The translations under genes and the position numbers were made by a program. This document shows, piece after piece, positions 35,792 through 45,132 of a stretch of 64,000 nucleotides of DNA. Source of the DNA: Varunaivibrio sulfuroxidans (lineage in GTDB: Bacteria; Pseudomonadota; Alphaproteobacteria; Rhodospirillales; Magnetovibrionaceae); the NCBI RefSeq assembly GCF_029318635.1, contig NZ_CP119676.1, positions 2,493,001 to 2,557,000 of the forward strand, given 5' to 3'. The notes under the pieces are model-generated. The model saw only the letters and a program-made list of their open reading frames with translations, was not told the origin of the DNA and made no database searches. Each line of letters begins with the position of its first letter. Position 1 is the first letter of the stretch.

Positions 35792-37861
35792 ATGGACGAG
35801 ACATTCGCAAACGCAGCAAAATCGCGCGATCGGCCATGGGTGTTTCGCACCTATTCGGGGCACAGTTCGGCGGCGCAATCGAACGCGCTGTTTCGCACCA
35901 ATCTGGATCGTGGCCAGACCGGATTGTCGATCGCCTTCGATCTGCCGACCCAGACCGGATATGACTCCGATCACCCGTTGGCCCAGGGCGAGGTCGGCAA
36001 GGTCGGCGTGCCGGTGCGCCATCTCGGCGATATGGAAACCTTGTTCGAAGGCATCCCGCTGGAACGGATGAACACGTCGATGACCATCAACGCCCCGGCG
36101 GCGTGGTTGCTGGCGCTGTATATCGCCACCGCCGAGCGCCGCGGCGTCGCCCGCAAAGACCTGTCGGGCACGGTGCAGAACGATATCATCAAAGAATATC
36201 TGTCGCGGGGCACCTATATTTTCCCACCGGGGCCAAGCCTGGGCCTGATCGCCGATATGGTCGAATTTTGCGTGGGCGAGCTCCCCAAATGGAACCCGCT
36301 CAACGTCTGCTCCTACCATCTGCAGGAAGCCGGCGCGACGCCGGTCCAGGAATTGGCGTTCGCCTTGGCGACGGCGATCGCGGTGCTCGACGCGGTGCGT
36401 GATCGGGGGGACGTCGCCGCCGAGGATTTCCCCAAGGTGGTGGGGCGGATTAGCTTTTTCGTTAACGCCGGCATTCGTTTTGTCGGCGAAGTGTGCAAGA
36501 TGCGGGCGTTCGGCGAGCTGTGGGACGCCATCACCCGCGAGCGTTATGGCGTCGAAGACCCGAAGATGCGGCGTTTTCGCTATGGCGTTCAGGTCAATTC
36601 TCTAGGCCTGACCGAACAACAGCCGGAAAATAACGTTCATCGTATCGCCTTGGAGATGTTGGGGGTCGTGCTGTCCAAGGACGCCCGCGCGCGCGCGGTG
36701 CAGCTCCCGGCATGGAACGAGGCCTTGGGACTGCCCAGGCCCTGGGATCAGCAGTGGTCTTTGCGCTTGCAGCAGATCGTGGCCTATGAGACCGATTTGT
36801 TGGAGTACGGCGACATTTTCGCCGGATCGACGGTGATCGAGGCCAAGGTGGCCGAACTCAAAAGCGGTGCGCAGGCCGAATTGGAGCGCATCTTGGAGAT
36901 GGGCGGCGCGGTGGCGGCGATCGAAAATAGCTACATGAAGCAACGTTTGGTCGAAGCCAACGCACGGCGTTTGGCGGCGATCGAAAGCGGCGCGCAGGTC
37001 GTGGTTGGGGTCAACCGCTTCCGCGAGGGAGAACCGTCGCCCCTGGTGGGCGGCGAAACGGCGTTTCTCAGTGTCGATCCCGATGTCGAGGCGCAGGAAA
37101 TCGCCGCCCTGGCGGCTTGGCGCGACGGGCGCGATGATGATGCGGTGCGCGGCGCCTTGGCGGCGCTGTCCGCGGCGCTGAAAAAGGGCGAAAACATCAT
37201 GGAGCCTTCGATCGCGTGCGCCCACGCCGGGGTGACGACGGGCGAATGGTCGGCCGCCTTGCGCGCCGTTTTCGGCGAATACCGGGCGTCCACGGGGATT
37301 GGCGCCGCCGCGCCGGGGGGGATTGGCGCCGCCGCGCCGGGGGAGATCGCCGCCGCCGCGCCGGGGGAAACGCCGGGCGCCGCCTGGGAAGAGGTCCGCG
37401 CCCGGATCCAAGACCTGGAGCGCCGCTATGGGGTGCGGCCCAAATTGTTGATTGGAAAGCCTGGTCTGGACGGCCATTCCAACGGGGCGGAGCAAATCGC
37501 CATGCGCGCGCGCGACGCCGGCTTCGAAGTGATCTACGAGGGCATTCGCCTGACCGCCGACGACATCGCCCATACCGCCCTGCAAGAAGGGGTCCACGTG
37601 ATCGGGCTGTCGATCCTTTCAGGGTCTCACGGCGCGTTGGTGGGTTCGGTTTTGGGCCGTCTGCGGGAACTTGGGCTTGGTGATGTGGCGGTCGTCGTCG
37701 GGGGAATTATCCCCGAGGACGATGCCCGCGCGCTGATGGATCAGGGCGTCGCCGGGGTTTATACGCCGAAAAACTTCGACCTGACGGCGATCGTCGGCGA
37801 CCTCGTCGTTCTTGCGCAAGAGCACTTGGCGCGCGGCGAGAAATCCCGATCGCGGCGCTAA
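35792..37861 (+). CDS. ecm: Ethylmalonyl-CoA mutase, B12-dependent
   Basis: Adenosylcobalamin-dependent mutase converting ethylmalonyl-CoA to methylsuccinyl-CoA, 689 residues. The N-terminal substrate barrel has PWVFRTYSGHSSAAQSNALF and QTGLSIAFDLPTQTGYDSDH. The B12-binding domain has the DXHXXG motif in PGLDGHSNGAEQIA near residue 560 and later GLSILSGSH. A Gly/Ala/Pro linker encoded by three 24-bp repeats joins the two. The start ATG 35792 gives the usual short N-terminus; an in-frame ATG lies 14 codons upstream. Divergent from ccr, so the pathway genes share one control region. Confidence 0.95.
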   Translation: MDETFANAAKSRDRPWVFRTYSGHSSAAQSNALFRTNLDRGQTGLSIAFDLPTQTGYDSDHPLAQGEVGKVGVPVRHLGDMETLFEGIPLERMNTSMTINAPAAWLLALYIATAERRGVARKDLSGTVQNDIIKEYLSRGTYIFPPGPSLGLIADMVEFCVGELPKWNPLNVCSYHLQEAGATPVQELAFALATAIAVLDAVRDRGDVAAEDFPKVVGRISFFVNAGIRFVGEVCKMRAFGELWDAITRERYGVEDPKMRRFRYGVQVNSLGLTEQQPENNVHRIALEMLGVVLSKDARARAVQLPAWNEALGLPRPWDQQWSLRLQQIVAYETDLLEYGDIFAGSTVIEAKVAELKSGAQAELERILEMGGAVAAIENSYMKQRLVEANARRLAAIESGAQVVVGVNRFREGEPSPLVGGETAFLSVDPDVEAQEIAALAAWRDGRDDDAVRGALAALSAALKKGENIMEPSIACAHAGVTTGEWSAALRAVFGEYRASTGIGAAAPGGIGAAAPGEIAAAAPGETPGAAWEEVRARIQDLERRYGVRPKLLIGKPGLDGHSNGAEQIAMRARDAGFEVIYEGIRLTADDIAHTALQEGVHVIGLSILSGSHGALVGSVLGRLRELGLGDVAVVVGGIIPEDDARALMDQGVAGVYTPKNFDLTAIVGDLVVLAQEHLARGEKSRSRR
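37295..37366 (+). repeat. Three 24-bp in-frame repeats in the ecm linker
   Basis: Two identical 8-codon units encoding GIGAAAPG are followed by a third diverged unit encoding EIAAAAPG. They form a flexible linker between the catalytic and B12-binding domains. The in-frame period means copy number could vary by slippage without breaking the gene. Confidence 0.85.
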
Positions 37862-38304
37862 GCGCTAGGATTCTTGGGTTCGCCGCCGGGGGAAAACACC
37901 GCGATGGGGTGGGTTTCTTGGGGCCATTCGTCGCGGGTGGGGACCAGAGGGTGCAGGGTTTCTTCTAGGTAGCGCACGACGCCGCTGCGAAATTCCTTGA
38001 GCACGAACGACCATGTGACGAAAAGACCGCCGTTAACTTCGAACGACAAAATATCTTTGTCGTTTCCCACCATATGCAAGGTCCCGGCGAGGTCGTCGGA
38101 CTGCCCGACGTAGACCCATGCGGGCTGTACGCCGGCGTGCCAGATGACAAAGACGCCGCCCTTTCCGTTGAGGCCGGCCTCCTCGGGATCTAGGGGAAGG
38201 AAACGGTGAAAGCGCCCCCGGGAATCACGCGCCCAAACCGGATCGACGGGTGGGCCTATGGGGGCGTTGGAACCTTTTTGCTGCGAACGACCGAACAACG
38301 ACAT
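37858..38304 (-). CDS. Hypothetical protein with GIY-YIG-like motif spacing
   Basis: A 148-residue soluble protein with a strong ribosome site (CAGGAG, 1 nt before ATG 38304 region). Residues about 50-75 read GVFVIWHAGVQPAWVYVGQSDDL, recalling the GIY...YIG pattern of GIY-YIG nucleases, but the usual catalytic Arg/Glu are not obvious. The rest (FEVNGGLFVTWSFVL, GVVRYLEETLHPLVP) is unfamiliar. It overlaps the 3' end of ecm by 4 bp, tail to tail. Function unknown. Confidence 0.7.
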   Translation of the reverse strand: MSLFGRSQQKGSNAPIGPPVDPVWARDSRGRFHRFLPLDPEEAGLNGKGGVFVIWHAGVQPAWVYVGQSDDLAGTLHMVGNDKDILSFEVNGGLFVTWSFVLKEFRSGVVRYLEETLHPLVPTRDEWPQETHPIAVFSPGGEPKNPSA

Positions 38305-38372
38305 GCTCCTGATTACCTCATACCCTTTAACTTACTCTACAAAAAGGAGAAAAAGAAGCATTTCCGGACACC

Positions 38373-40253
38373 TCATGGACGTTGGCGCCGGCGCGCGTCG
38401 TCGGTGGCGCCCAAAACGGCGCAGGCGCGAGCGAGCCAAGCGCGGCAATCCGCGTCCAGTCGTGGGGCGAGGGTGTCGTAAACGCGGTGGTGATAGGCGT
38501 CGATCCACGCAACCTCATCGCCGTTTAAAAGGGTGAGGTCGATCAGATCGCGATCGATGGGGGCCAGGGTCAGGGTGTCGAAACAGAGCATTTGCAGCCC
38601 GTCATGGTCGCCGGGGCCGCCGGGGTGATCGAACCCGGAATGTCGGGCGACCGCAACCAGATTTTCGATACGGATGCCATAGGCGTCGGGGGCGTAATAG
38701 CCCGGTTCGTTGGACAGGACCATGCCCGGTTCCAAGGCCACCGTGCCGGGGGATTTAGAGATTCGCTGCGGCCCTTCGTGAACACCCAGGAAACAACCGA
38801 CGCCGTGCCCGGTGCCATGATCGTAATCGAGGCCCGCTTCCCACAACGGACGGCGCGCGAAGGCGTCGAGTTGGGCTCCCGTCGTGCCCTTGGGGAAGAC
38901 GGCGCGGGCCAGGGCGATGTGCCCTTTTAAAACCAGCGTGAAATGCGTACGCATCGCGGCGTTGGGCGCGCCGATGGCCAGTGTTCGGGTGACGTCGGTG
39001 GTGCCGTCCAGATACTGCCCGCCGGAATCGACCAGATACAGGCTGCCCGTCTCCAGGGCGCGGTTGCTGCGGGGGTCGGCGGTATAATGGACGATCGCGC
39101 CATTGGGGCCGGCGCCGGATATGGTGGGGAAACTGAGCCCTTCGAACGCGTCGTTTTCGCGGCGAAAGCCTTCCAGCGTGTCGGCGGCGGAAATTTCGTC
39201 GATCCCGCCCGCGGCGGCGGCGGTCTTGATCCACGCCAGGAAACGCGTGAGCGCCGCGCCGTCGCGCACGTGGGCGGCGCGCATGCCGGCCAACTCGACG
39301 TCGTTTTTAATCGCCTTGGGCAATTGACAGGGATCGTCGCCGGGGTCCGGGCGCGCCCCGGCGGCGCGCAGGGTCTCTACGATCCAGGCGTTGACGCCGT
39401 GCGGCGTACGCACGGTTTTCGCGCCCTCTCCCAGCGCGCCCAGGGCGGCGGCGAAATCTTCGGGCGCAAGAACCCGAACGGCGTCACCCAGGTGAGCGAT
39501 CAAGGCGTCGGAGGTTTTGCGCCGGTCGATGAACAGATCGACCTTGCCGTCGTCGTAAAGAATGGCGAAAGCCAGGGTGACAGGCATGTAAGGAAGATCG
39601 CCGCCGCGCACGTTCAGCAGCCAGGCGATGCTATCGGACGCGCCGAGGACGACGGCGTCCTGCTTTGCCGCGCGCAGGGTTTGGGCGATCCGCGCGCGTT
39701 TGTCGGCGCTTTCGCGTCCGGCGTAGCGCACCGGATAAGGCCGCATCGGCGTCATCGGCGGTGACGGCCGGTCGCGCCATACGGCGTCGATGGGGTTGCC
39801 GTCTTGGGGGGCGAGGCGCGCCCCGGCTTTCCGGCAGGCTTTGTCGAGGGCCGCGACCTGGGCCGTCGTATGCAGGCGCGGATCGTATCCCAATACGTCG
39901 CCGGGGCGAAGATTTCCGGCGATCCAATCCATGGGTGGGGACCGGGTCAGATGGTGGATTTGAAAAAGTGCGCTATCGACCTGATCGCCGACCTGAAGCG
40001 TGTAGCGCCCATCGACGAAGATCGCGGCGGCGGCGGTGGTGACGACGGCGCTGCCCGCCGATCCGGTAAAGCCGCTGAGCCGCGCCAGGCGTTCCGCCGA
40101 GGGGGGCAGGTATTCGCCTTGGTGTTCGTCGCTGTGCGGGATGATGAAGGCGTCGAGGGCGCGCCGCGCCAATTCCGCGCGCAGGGCCGTTAGGGCGCCG
40201 CCGGTATCGTGGGCCGCAGGGGGGGGCGTGGTTTCGTTCATGTTCGTGTCCAT
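38373..40253 (-). CDS. pepP: Xaa-Pro aminopeptidase (M24 family, long form)
   Basis: Metallopeptidase removing N-terminal residues before proline. The 626-residue product has two creatinase-type N-terminal domains and a C-terminal pita-bread domain. Metal ligands are seen in LVDSGGQYLDGTTDVTRT (two Asp), DHGTGHGVGCFLGVHEGP (His), SNEPGYY (Glu) and IRIENL (Glu). The long form with three domains resembles cytosolic aminopeptidase P. Start is ATG 40253 or ATG 40241; codons upstream of these overlap the neighbouring gene's end. Confidence 0.92.
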   Translation of the reverse strand: MDTNMNETTPPPAAHDTGGALTALRAELARRALDAFIIPHSDEHQGEYLPPSAERLARLSGFTGSAGSAVVTTAAAAIFVDGRYTLQVGDQVDSALFQIHHLTRSPPMDWIAGNLRPGDVLGYDPRLHTTAQVAALDKACRKAGARLAPQDGNPIDAVWRDRPSPPMTPMRPYPVRYAGRESADKRARIAQTLRAAKQDAVVLGASDSIAWLLNVRGGDLPYMPVTLAFAILYDDGKVDLFIDRRKTSDALIAHLGDAVRVLAPEDFAAALGALGEGAKTVRTPHGVNAWIVETLRAAGARPDPGDDPCQLPKAIKNDVELAGMRAAHVRDGAALTRFLAWIKTAAAAGGIDEISAADTLEGFRRENDAFEGLSFPTISGAGPNGAIVHYTADPRSNRALETGSLYLVDSGGQYLDGTTDVTRTLAIGAPNAAMRTHFTLVLKGHIALARAVFPKGTTGAQLDAFARRPLWEAGLDYDHGTGHGVGCFLGVHEGPQRISKSPGTVALEPGMVLSNEPGYYAPDAYGIRIENLVAVARHSGFDHPGGPGDHDGLQMLCFDTLTLAPIDRDLIDLTLLNGDEVAWIDAYHHRVYDTLAPRLDADCRAWLARACAVLGATDDARRRQRP

Positions 40254-40299
40254 GAACTTGAAGCTAAGACCGGAAAACGCCGTGTGCAAGCGGGAGAGA

Positions 40300-41340
40300 T
40301 TAAAAAACCTTTTGCGGCGGAACGAATTCGGCGACGACGGGCGCATGAAAAGACTGCGGCGTGTCCGGGACCACGGCGGGGGTGGCGAACTCGTCGTTTA
40401 GGTCTTCGTTGTGAATTTCTATTCTGGAAAACCACGCCATCAAGGCCTGCGAGGCGAGCATGTGATCGACCATCTGTTTACGCCCGCCGTGAATGACGGA
40501 AAAGCGCTGTGACTGGGCGAGGGCGTTCTCAAGAGGGACCAGGATGCGCGAACGCAACGCGCCGTTGGCGCAATCCTCGTCATCGCCGCGGATCATGCGC
40601 AGTGGAATTTCATGGGCGTCGGCGTTGAAATCTCCGGTGACGAGAATTAGGGCCTGGGAGTCTTCGTCGAACAGGGTTTCCAGAAACAGGCGAACTTCCA
40701 AGGCCTGCCCCGCGCGTTTCACCGCCGCCAGAAAGAACCCTTCGGACCATCCGCCCAAGGTGTTCCAGGTTTGGGCGTTGTCCTTGCAGCCGGGAACGAA
40801 CGCGGCGCGCGGCGCGCGTAGGTGAACGTTGATAATGTGCAGGCGCGCCCCGGTGGGGGTCGTGATGACGCCGTGCTGGAAAGGACGATCCCAGCGCACC
40901 GGTTGAGGGTCCTCGGGGGCGGGGGGATCGGCGCAGGAAAGGCGGTACAAGGGCGGGTCGATATAGTGGTGATGAATTTGCGCGCTGTGGGCGAAGGCGG
41001 TGCGGCTGAGGATCACCAAATTATGCCTGTCCATGGCGGCGCTGGCCGAGGGATTGAAGGTGTGGACGCGATGATATTCGCCATAGGGGGTGCCTTTGAC
41101 AAGCGCGTCAAGGGCCGCCAGGGTGCGTTCGGGAGGCGGGGTTCCTTCTTGTTTCGCCGTAACGTCTTGGCCGGTGGAGGGACGGTGTTGCGCGTTGACC
41201 TCTTGAAGGCACAGAACGTCGGCGTGGAGGCGAAGCAACTGGGGACGCAATTGTGCGATGCGCCGCTCAAGGGCGCTCTCGTCGGCGGCGTCCAGGTTTT
41301 CCAGATTGAAGGTGGCGATGCGAAATTCCGTGACGTCCAT
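40300..41340 (-). CDS. Endonuclease/exonuclease/phosphatase family protein
   Basis: A 346-residue protein of the EEP (DNase I-like) fold. It begins FRIATFNLENLD, with LCLQEVNAQH providing the metal-binding Glu. INVHLRAPRA, VTGDFNADAHEIP (Asp/Asn) and VDHMLAS (Asp-His) complete the catalytic set. No signal peptide is present, so it is cytoplasmic. Substrate may be nucleic acid or a phosphoester and cannot be decided. It lies between pepP and the histidine kinase gene on the same strand. Confidence 0.85.
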   Translation of the reverse strand: MDVTEFRIATFNLENLDAADESALERRIAQLRPQLLRLHADVLCLQEVNAQHRPSTGQDVTAKQEGTPPPERTLAALDALVKGTPYGEYHRVHTFNPSASAAMDRHNLVILSRTAFAHSAQIHHHYIDPPLYRLSCADPPAPEDPQPVRWDRPFQHGVITTPTGARLHIINVHLRAPRAAFVPGCKDNAQTWNTLGGWSEGFFLAAVKRAGQALEVRLFLETLFDEDSQALILVTGDFNADAHEIPLRMIRGDDEDCANGALRSRILVPLENALAQSQRFSVIHGGRKQMVDHMLASQALMAWFSRIEIHNEDLNDEFATPAVVPDTPQSFHAPVVAEFVPPQKVF

Positions 41341-41374
41341 GTCCGCCAGTGTAGCAAAGGAAGGGCATCCGGCC

Positions 41375-44194
41375 CTAAACTTTTTGCGGGTCGATCACCC
41401 GTTCGGTAGGGAGCATTATGGTGACGTTCGTGCCTTGGCCGGGGGTGCTGTCGAGCAAAAAGCGACCGCCGTGCATTTCCACGAAGTTCTTGGCGAGGGG
41501 GAGACCCAGTCCCGTCCCCTCGTACTTGCGCGATAACGTGCTGTCCACCTGGCCGAAGGGCGTTATTGAAAGATTAATTTCGTCGGACGACATGCCGATG
41601 CCGGTATCGGCGATGGAGATGACGAACGCCCCCGTGCGGTCGATGGCGGCGGTTAGGGTGACGCGTCCGCCTTCGGCGGTGAACTTGACGGCATTCGACA
41701 GCAGGTTAAGTAAGATTTGCCTGAACCGTCGGGCATCGACGCGGATCGGGGGCAGGCCGTCTTCGATATGCACGACGAGTGCGATCTTGGCGGCGTCGGC
41801 GTCTGGACGTACCAACCCCACTGCGGCGTCGATGGCGTCGAGGGGCGCGATAATGTCGTCGTTCAGTTCGAGTTTCCCGACCTCGATGCGCGAAACGTCC
41901 AAGATATCGTTGATCAAACCCAAAAGATGGGCTCCCGAGTCGTGGATGCTTTGGATGTAGTCCTGGTAACGGGCGTCGATTTTGCCGAAAAGACCGGTGC
42001 ACATGATGTCGGAAAAGCCGATGATCGCATTCAACGGGGTGCGCAGCTCATGCGACATGTTGGCGAGAAATTCGCTTTTTACCCGATTGGCGACCTCGGC
42101 GGTTTCCTTGGCCTTTTTAAGGGATTTTTGAAAGGCGACGCGCTCGGTGACATCGCTGAGCGAGCCCGCGATGCGGTACGCCCTGCCGGTCTCGTCGCGT
42201 AGCGCCTTACCGCGTTGGCGAACCCAGCGCATGCCCATGTTTTTGCTGTTGAGGCGATATTCGATGGAGAAAATTTCACTTTTCCCCTTGAGGTGTTGCA
42301 AAAGGCTTCGGCGGAAGCGCTCGCGGTCGGCGGGATGGATCGTTTTCATCCAACTGCGCGATTTGATCCGATTGGACTTGTACGACAGCATATTCCTGAG
42401 AACATCGGAGGTGTAAACGCAATCTTCGGGGAGATTCCAGTCCCAAATACCCTCGGCGGCGCCGTCGATCGCCAGAGCGTAGCGTTCCTCGCTGTCGCGC
42501 AGCGCCTTTTCGGCCTGCTTGCGGGCCCTAAGGTCGCGCACCACGCCGATCAAAAGGGTGGAGTCGTTGCGCGACAATTCGCTGAGAGTCAGTTCGAGGG
42601 GAAATCGCGTTCCGTCCTTGCGAATGCCGATGAGTTCCCGGTTTTTTCCCATGATCTTGGTTTTATCCAAGGTGAGGGTTTGGCCTTTTTTCCCGCGCCT
42701 TCGCTTCGAGGCGTCTTTGGGCGGGGCGTCGGCCATCAACTGCGCCGCGGGACAACCGACGATTTCGTATTCCCCGTATCCGAAAATTTTCTCCGCGGCG
42801 GCGTTCAGCGATAAAATGACCCCATCGGCGTCGATCGAAATGATGCCGGCGATGACGGCGTTCATGATTCCGCGCAATCGCGCCTCGCGGTCGAGCAGGG
42901 TTCGGGCGGTGTGGTTATGCACGGTGATGTCACGGGCCATGATCATCACCTCGCCGTCGGGTCGTTCGCAATGGCGCCGTTCGCCGTCGGGATAGGGTCT
43001 CAAAGAAATCTCGACGTCGAAAAACGACCCGTCCGCGCGGATCATCTTAATCGGCACGCCGTCTCTGGCGGTGGAGAGCGTCTCGAATTCGTTATCGGTG
43101 ACGATTTGGTAATCGGGGTGGACGATGTGATTGAGCGGTTTGCCCACGACATCCCCGGCGTCCCCGACGGCGAGCATACGCACGCCCGCAGGATTGAGCC
43201 AAGTGATATTCCCGCCGCGCACGGTACAGATCATGTCGGGAATCAGGTTTACCAGCTGGCGGTAACGGGCGCCGCTTTCGCGGCCTTTTTGCATGTGTTT
43301 GCGTCGCTCGGTAATGTCGGTATGCATGCTGATGACATTGCCGTCGGCGCTCACCAGTTCGCTGATTCGCCACCACCTTCCGTCGCGAAAAATTTCCTGT
43401 GGGCCGCTTGGGGGGCGTAGGCGTTCGTCGAGTTTACGCGCGACCCAGCGCTCCGGACTTTCGGACGCCGCGCCGATATGCAGCCGGCGCGCGGCGGCGT
43501 GGAGAATGTCGCCGAGTGCGGCGCCGGGTCTGATCAGGTCGCGCACGGCGGGGTAGAGCGCCGCATATTGCGGGCTGGCCGCGATGATCCGTCCATGCGG
43601 GTCGTAGACGACGAATGCGTCGGGGTCGGCGGCGGGCGAGGAGAGGGGCGCTTCTACGCCCCCCTGATCGCGAGGGGATGGCGCAATCTGAGGGGGGGTC
43701 GGCGCGGGTTGCTCGTCGCATGAGCGCTTTTCATCATAGTAGTGACGCCGAAAAGCAAGAAGGGGCGTGATGTTGCAGGCCGTCCCGCTATAGCCGAGGA
43801 AAATGCCGCCGTCGGCGAATCTGGGCGCGCCGCTCAGGGCGATGTGGACAATGTTGCCGTGCGGGTCGAGCAGTGAACAAGCGACATTCTCAAAGGGCTT
43901 CAGGTTCTCCAGGAGATTAAATGTCCGTCCCTCACCCAAACCGGCTTTGTCGTCGGCTAGGGTCAATGCGGGCAGGGTGCGCCCGAGGACGGTGCTTTCA
44001 AGAAGGGTGCAGGTCTGGGAGAAGCGCTCGGAGATGAAGGTGATTTCAAGGCGATCGTCCGTTTCCCAAGTCCAGTCGCACAGTAGGGAGGACATATGCG
44101 GGAAGTGGTGATCGGCGAGATATGCCTCCAGCCTGCCGGCTTGACCCGCGTCGAGAGAAAATCGGTGGTCGCGAACTTTAGTTTCGTTGGCCAT
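41375..44194 (-). CDS. Soluble multi-PAS sensor histidine kinase
   Basis: A 939-residue two-component kinase without membrane segments. Five PAS-like domains occupy about residues 35-145, 195-300, 305-425, 440-570 and 575-700. The HisKA phospho-acceptor motif MSHELRTPLNAI is near residue 713, followed by the HATPase domain with NLLSNAVKFT (N box), ISIADTGIGM (G1) and YEGTGLGLPLAKNFVEMHGG (G2). The catalytic motifs are complete. No cognate response regulator is adjacent, so it is an orphan kinase. The signal is presumably cytoplasmic. Confidence 0.93.
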   Translation of the reverse strand: MANETKVRDHRFSLDAGQAGRLEAYLADHHFPHMSSLLCDWTWETDDRLEITFISERFSQTCTLLESTVLGRTLPALTLADDKAGLGEGRTFNLLENLKPFENVACSLLDPHGNIVHIALSGAPRFADGGIFLGYSGTACNITPLLAFRRHYYDEKRSCDEQPAPTPPQIAPSPRDQGGVEAPLSSPAADPDAFVVYDPHGRIIAASPQYAALYPAVRDLIRPGAALGDILHAAARRLHIGAASESPERWVARKLDERLRPPSGPQEIFRDGRWWRISELVSADGNVISMHTDITERRKHMQKGRESGARYRQLVNLIPDMICTVRGGNITWLNPAGVRMLAVGDAGDVVGKPLNHIVHPDYQIVTDNEFETLSTARDGVPIKMIRADGSFFDVEISLRPYPDGERRHCERPDGEVMIMARDITVHNHTARTLLDREARLRGIMNAVIAGIISIDADGVILSLNAAAEKIFGYGEYEIVGCPAAQLMADAPPKDASKRRRGKKGQTLTLDKTKIMGKNRELIGIRKDGTRFPLELTLSELSRNDSTLLIGVVRDLRARKQAEKALRDSEERYALAIDGAAEGIWDWNLPEDCVYTSDVLRNMLSYKSNRIKSRSWMKTIHPADRERFRRSLLQHLKGKSEIFSIEYRLNSKNMGMRWVRQRGKALRDETGRAYRIAGSLSDVTERVAFQKSLKKAKETAEVANRVKSEFLANMSHELRTPLNAIIGFSDIMCTGLFGKIDARYQDYIQSIHDSGAHLLGLINDILDVSRIEVGKLELNDDIIAPLDAIDAAVGLVRPDADAAKIALVVHIEDGLPPIRVDARRFRQILLNLLSNAVKFTAEGGRVTLTAAIDRTGAFVISIADTGIGMSSDEINLSITPFGQVDSTLSRKYEGTGLGLPLAKNFVEMHGGRFLLDSTPGQGTNVTIMLPTERVIDPQKV

Positions 44195-44425
44195 CGTCTA
44201 TCCGTCGGTTGGGCGCGATTTCTTTCGAAGAGAGGAAATTGTCGTTCGTCGTGAGGGAGCCGGTATTTCCCGTGCGATTAATTCCCATCGTCATTGATAT
44301 CAATTTATACGCGAAAAAACAACTCTCTCCAAGGCATTCTACCATACAATCTTATGATTGTTGTTCGTTTTCACGATAATCGCATGACGTAGCAAGGCGC
44401 GCGCGCCGGTAGGGGCATCTATTCA

Positions 44426-45034
44426 TTACCGCCGCGCCGAGGTAAGATCGGGCGGGGTGTCCAGAAATTTTAGAATCGTCTTGATATTTTCCGGACTATC
44501 CCACTCGGCGATGCCGACGATGCGCCCGATTTCACGGCCCTGGGCATCGACGATGATGGTCGTGGGCAGGCCTTGTATATCCAACTTGCGCGCGACGGCG
44601 CCCCTGACGTCCTGAAACACTTTAAGGTTGGTAAAACCTCTTTTGTCGATAAAGCGGGATATCTTTGAAAAGGGGGCGCGATCGACCGACAGGGCGAGGA
44701 CGGGGATGCCCTTGTCACGTAGGATGGCGCTTAGGTTGTTCAGGGTTGGCATCTCACGCTGGCAGGGAATGCACCACGTCGCCCAGATGTTGAGCAGGAA
44801 TCCTTTGCCCTGAAACTCTTTGAAGGTATGTTCCCTGGCGTCGGCGTCGAAAAAGGCGATATCGGGCAAGGCGTCGCGCGGGGATTTCAGGTCGATCTTT
44901 CGGGAAATTTCAGAATTCGCGGTGGCGGCGTCATCTCCCCTTGCAAGCGGCGAGGATATGGCCACAATTGCGAACGCGAGAACGACCGCCCAGGAGGGAA
45001 AGCGTTCGGGAAAATGACGATGTGGACGTTTCAT
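44426..45034 (-). CDS. TlpA-like periplasmic thioredoxin
   Basis: A 202-residue exported thioredoxin-fold protein. The N-terminal signal sequence (WAVVLAFAIVAISSPLA) is followed by a TlpA/ResA domain with the active site ATWCIPCQREMPTL and the cis-Pro loop IQGLPTTIIVDAQGREIGR. Such proteins reduce disulfides in apocytochromes c or copper sites; two multihaem cytochrome genes lie 3.5 kb away. The start ATG 45034 gives the right signal peptide length. Divergent from argH. Confidence 0.9.
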   Translation of the reverse strand: MKRPHRHFPERFPSWAVVLAFAIVAISSPLARGDDAATANSEISRKIDLKSPRDALPDIAFFDADAREHTFKEFQGKGFLLNIWATWCIPCQREMPTLNNLSAILRDKGIPVLALSVDRAPFSKISRFIDKRGFTNLKVFQDVRGAVARKLDIQGLPTTIIVDAQGREIGRIVGIAEWDSPENIKTILKFLDTPPDLTSARR

Positions 45035-45132
45035 GTAAATTCCACCGACACGGCGCCGACACATGGTCATTGGCGTGCACGGCGCCGGCGCGTGGTCATG
45101 CATATTGAAAACACGAGAGCCGAAATCATAAG

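Noticed and set aside
36602-37597. 331-residue leftward ORF with Gly/Arg repeats
   Set aside because: Antisense to ecm; the repeat-like residues come from the 24-bp linker repeats read backward.
44298-44309. Palindrome ATTGATATCAAT as an FNR/ANR box
   Set aside because: FNR sites need a 4-bp spacer between TTGAT and ATCAA; here the half sites abut.
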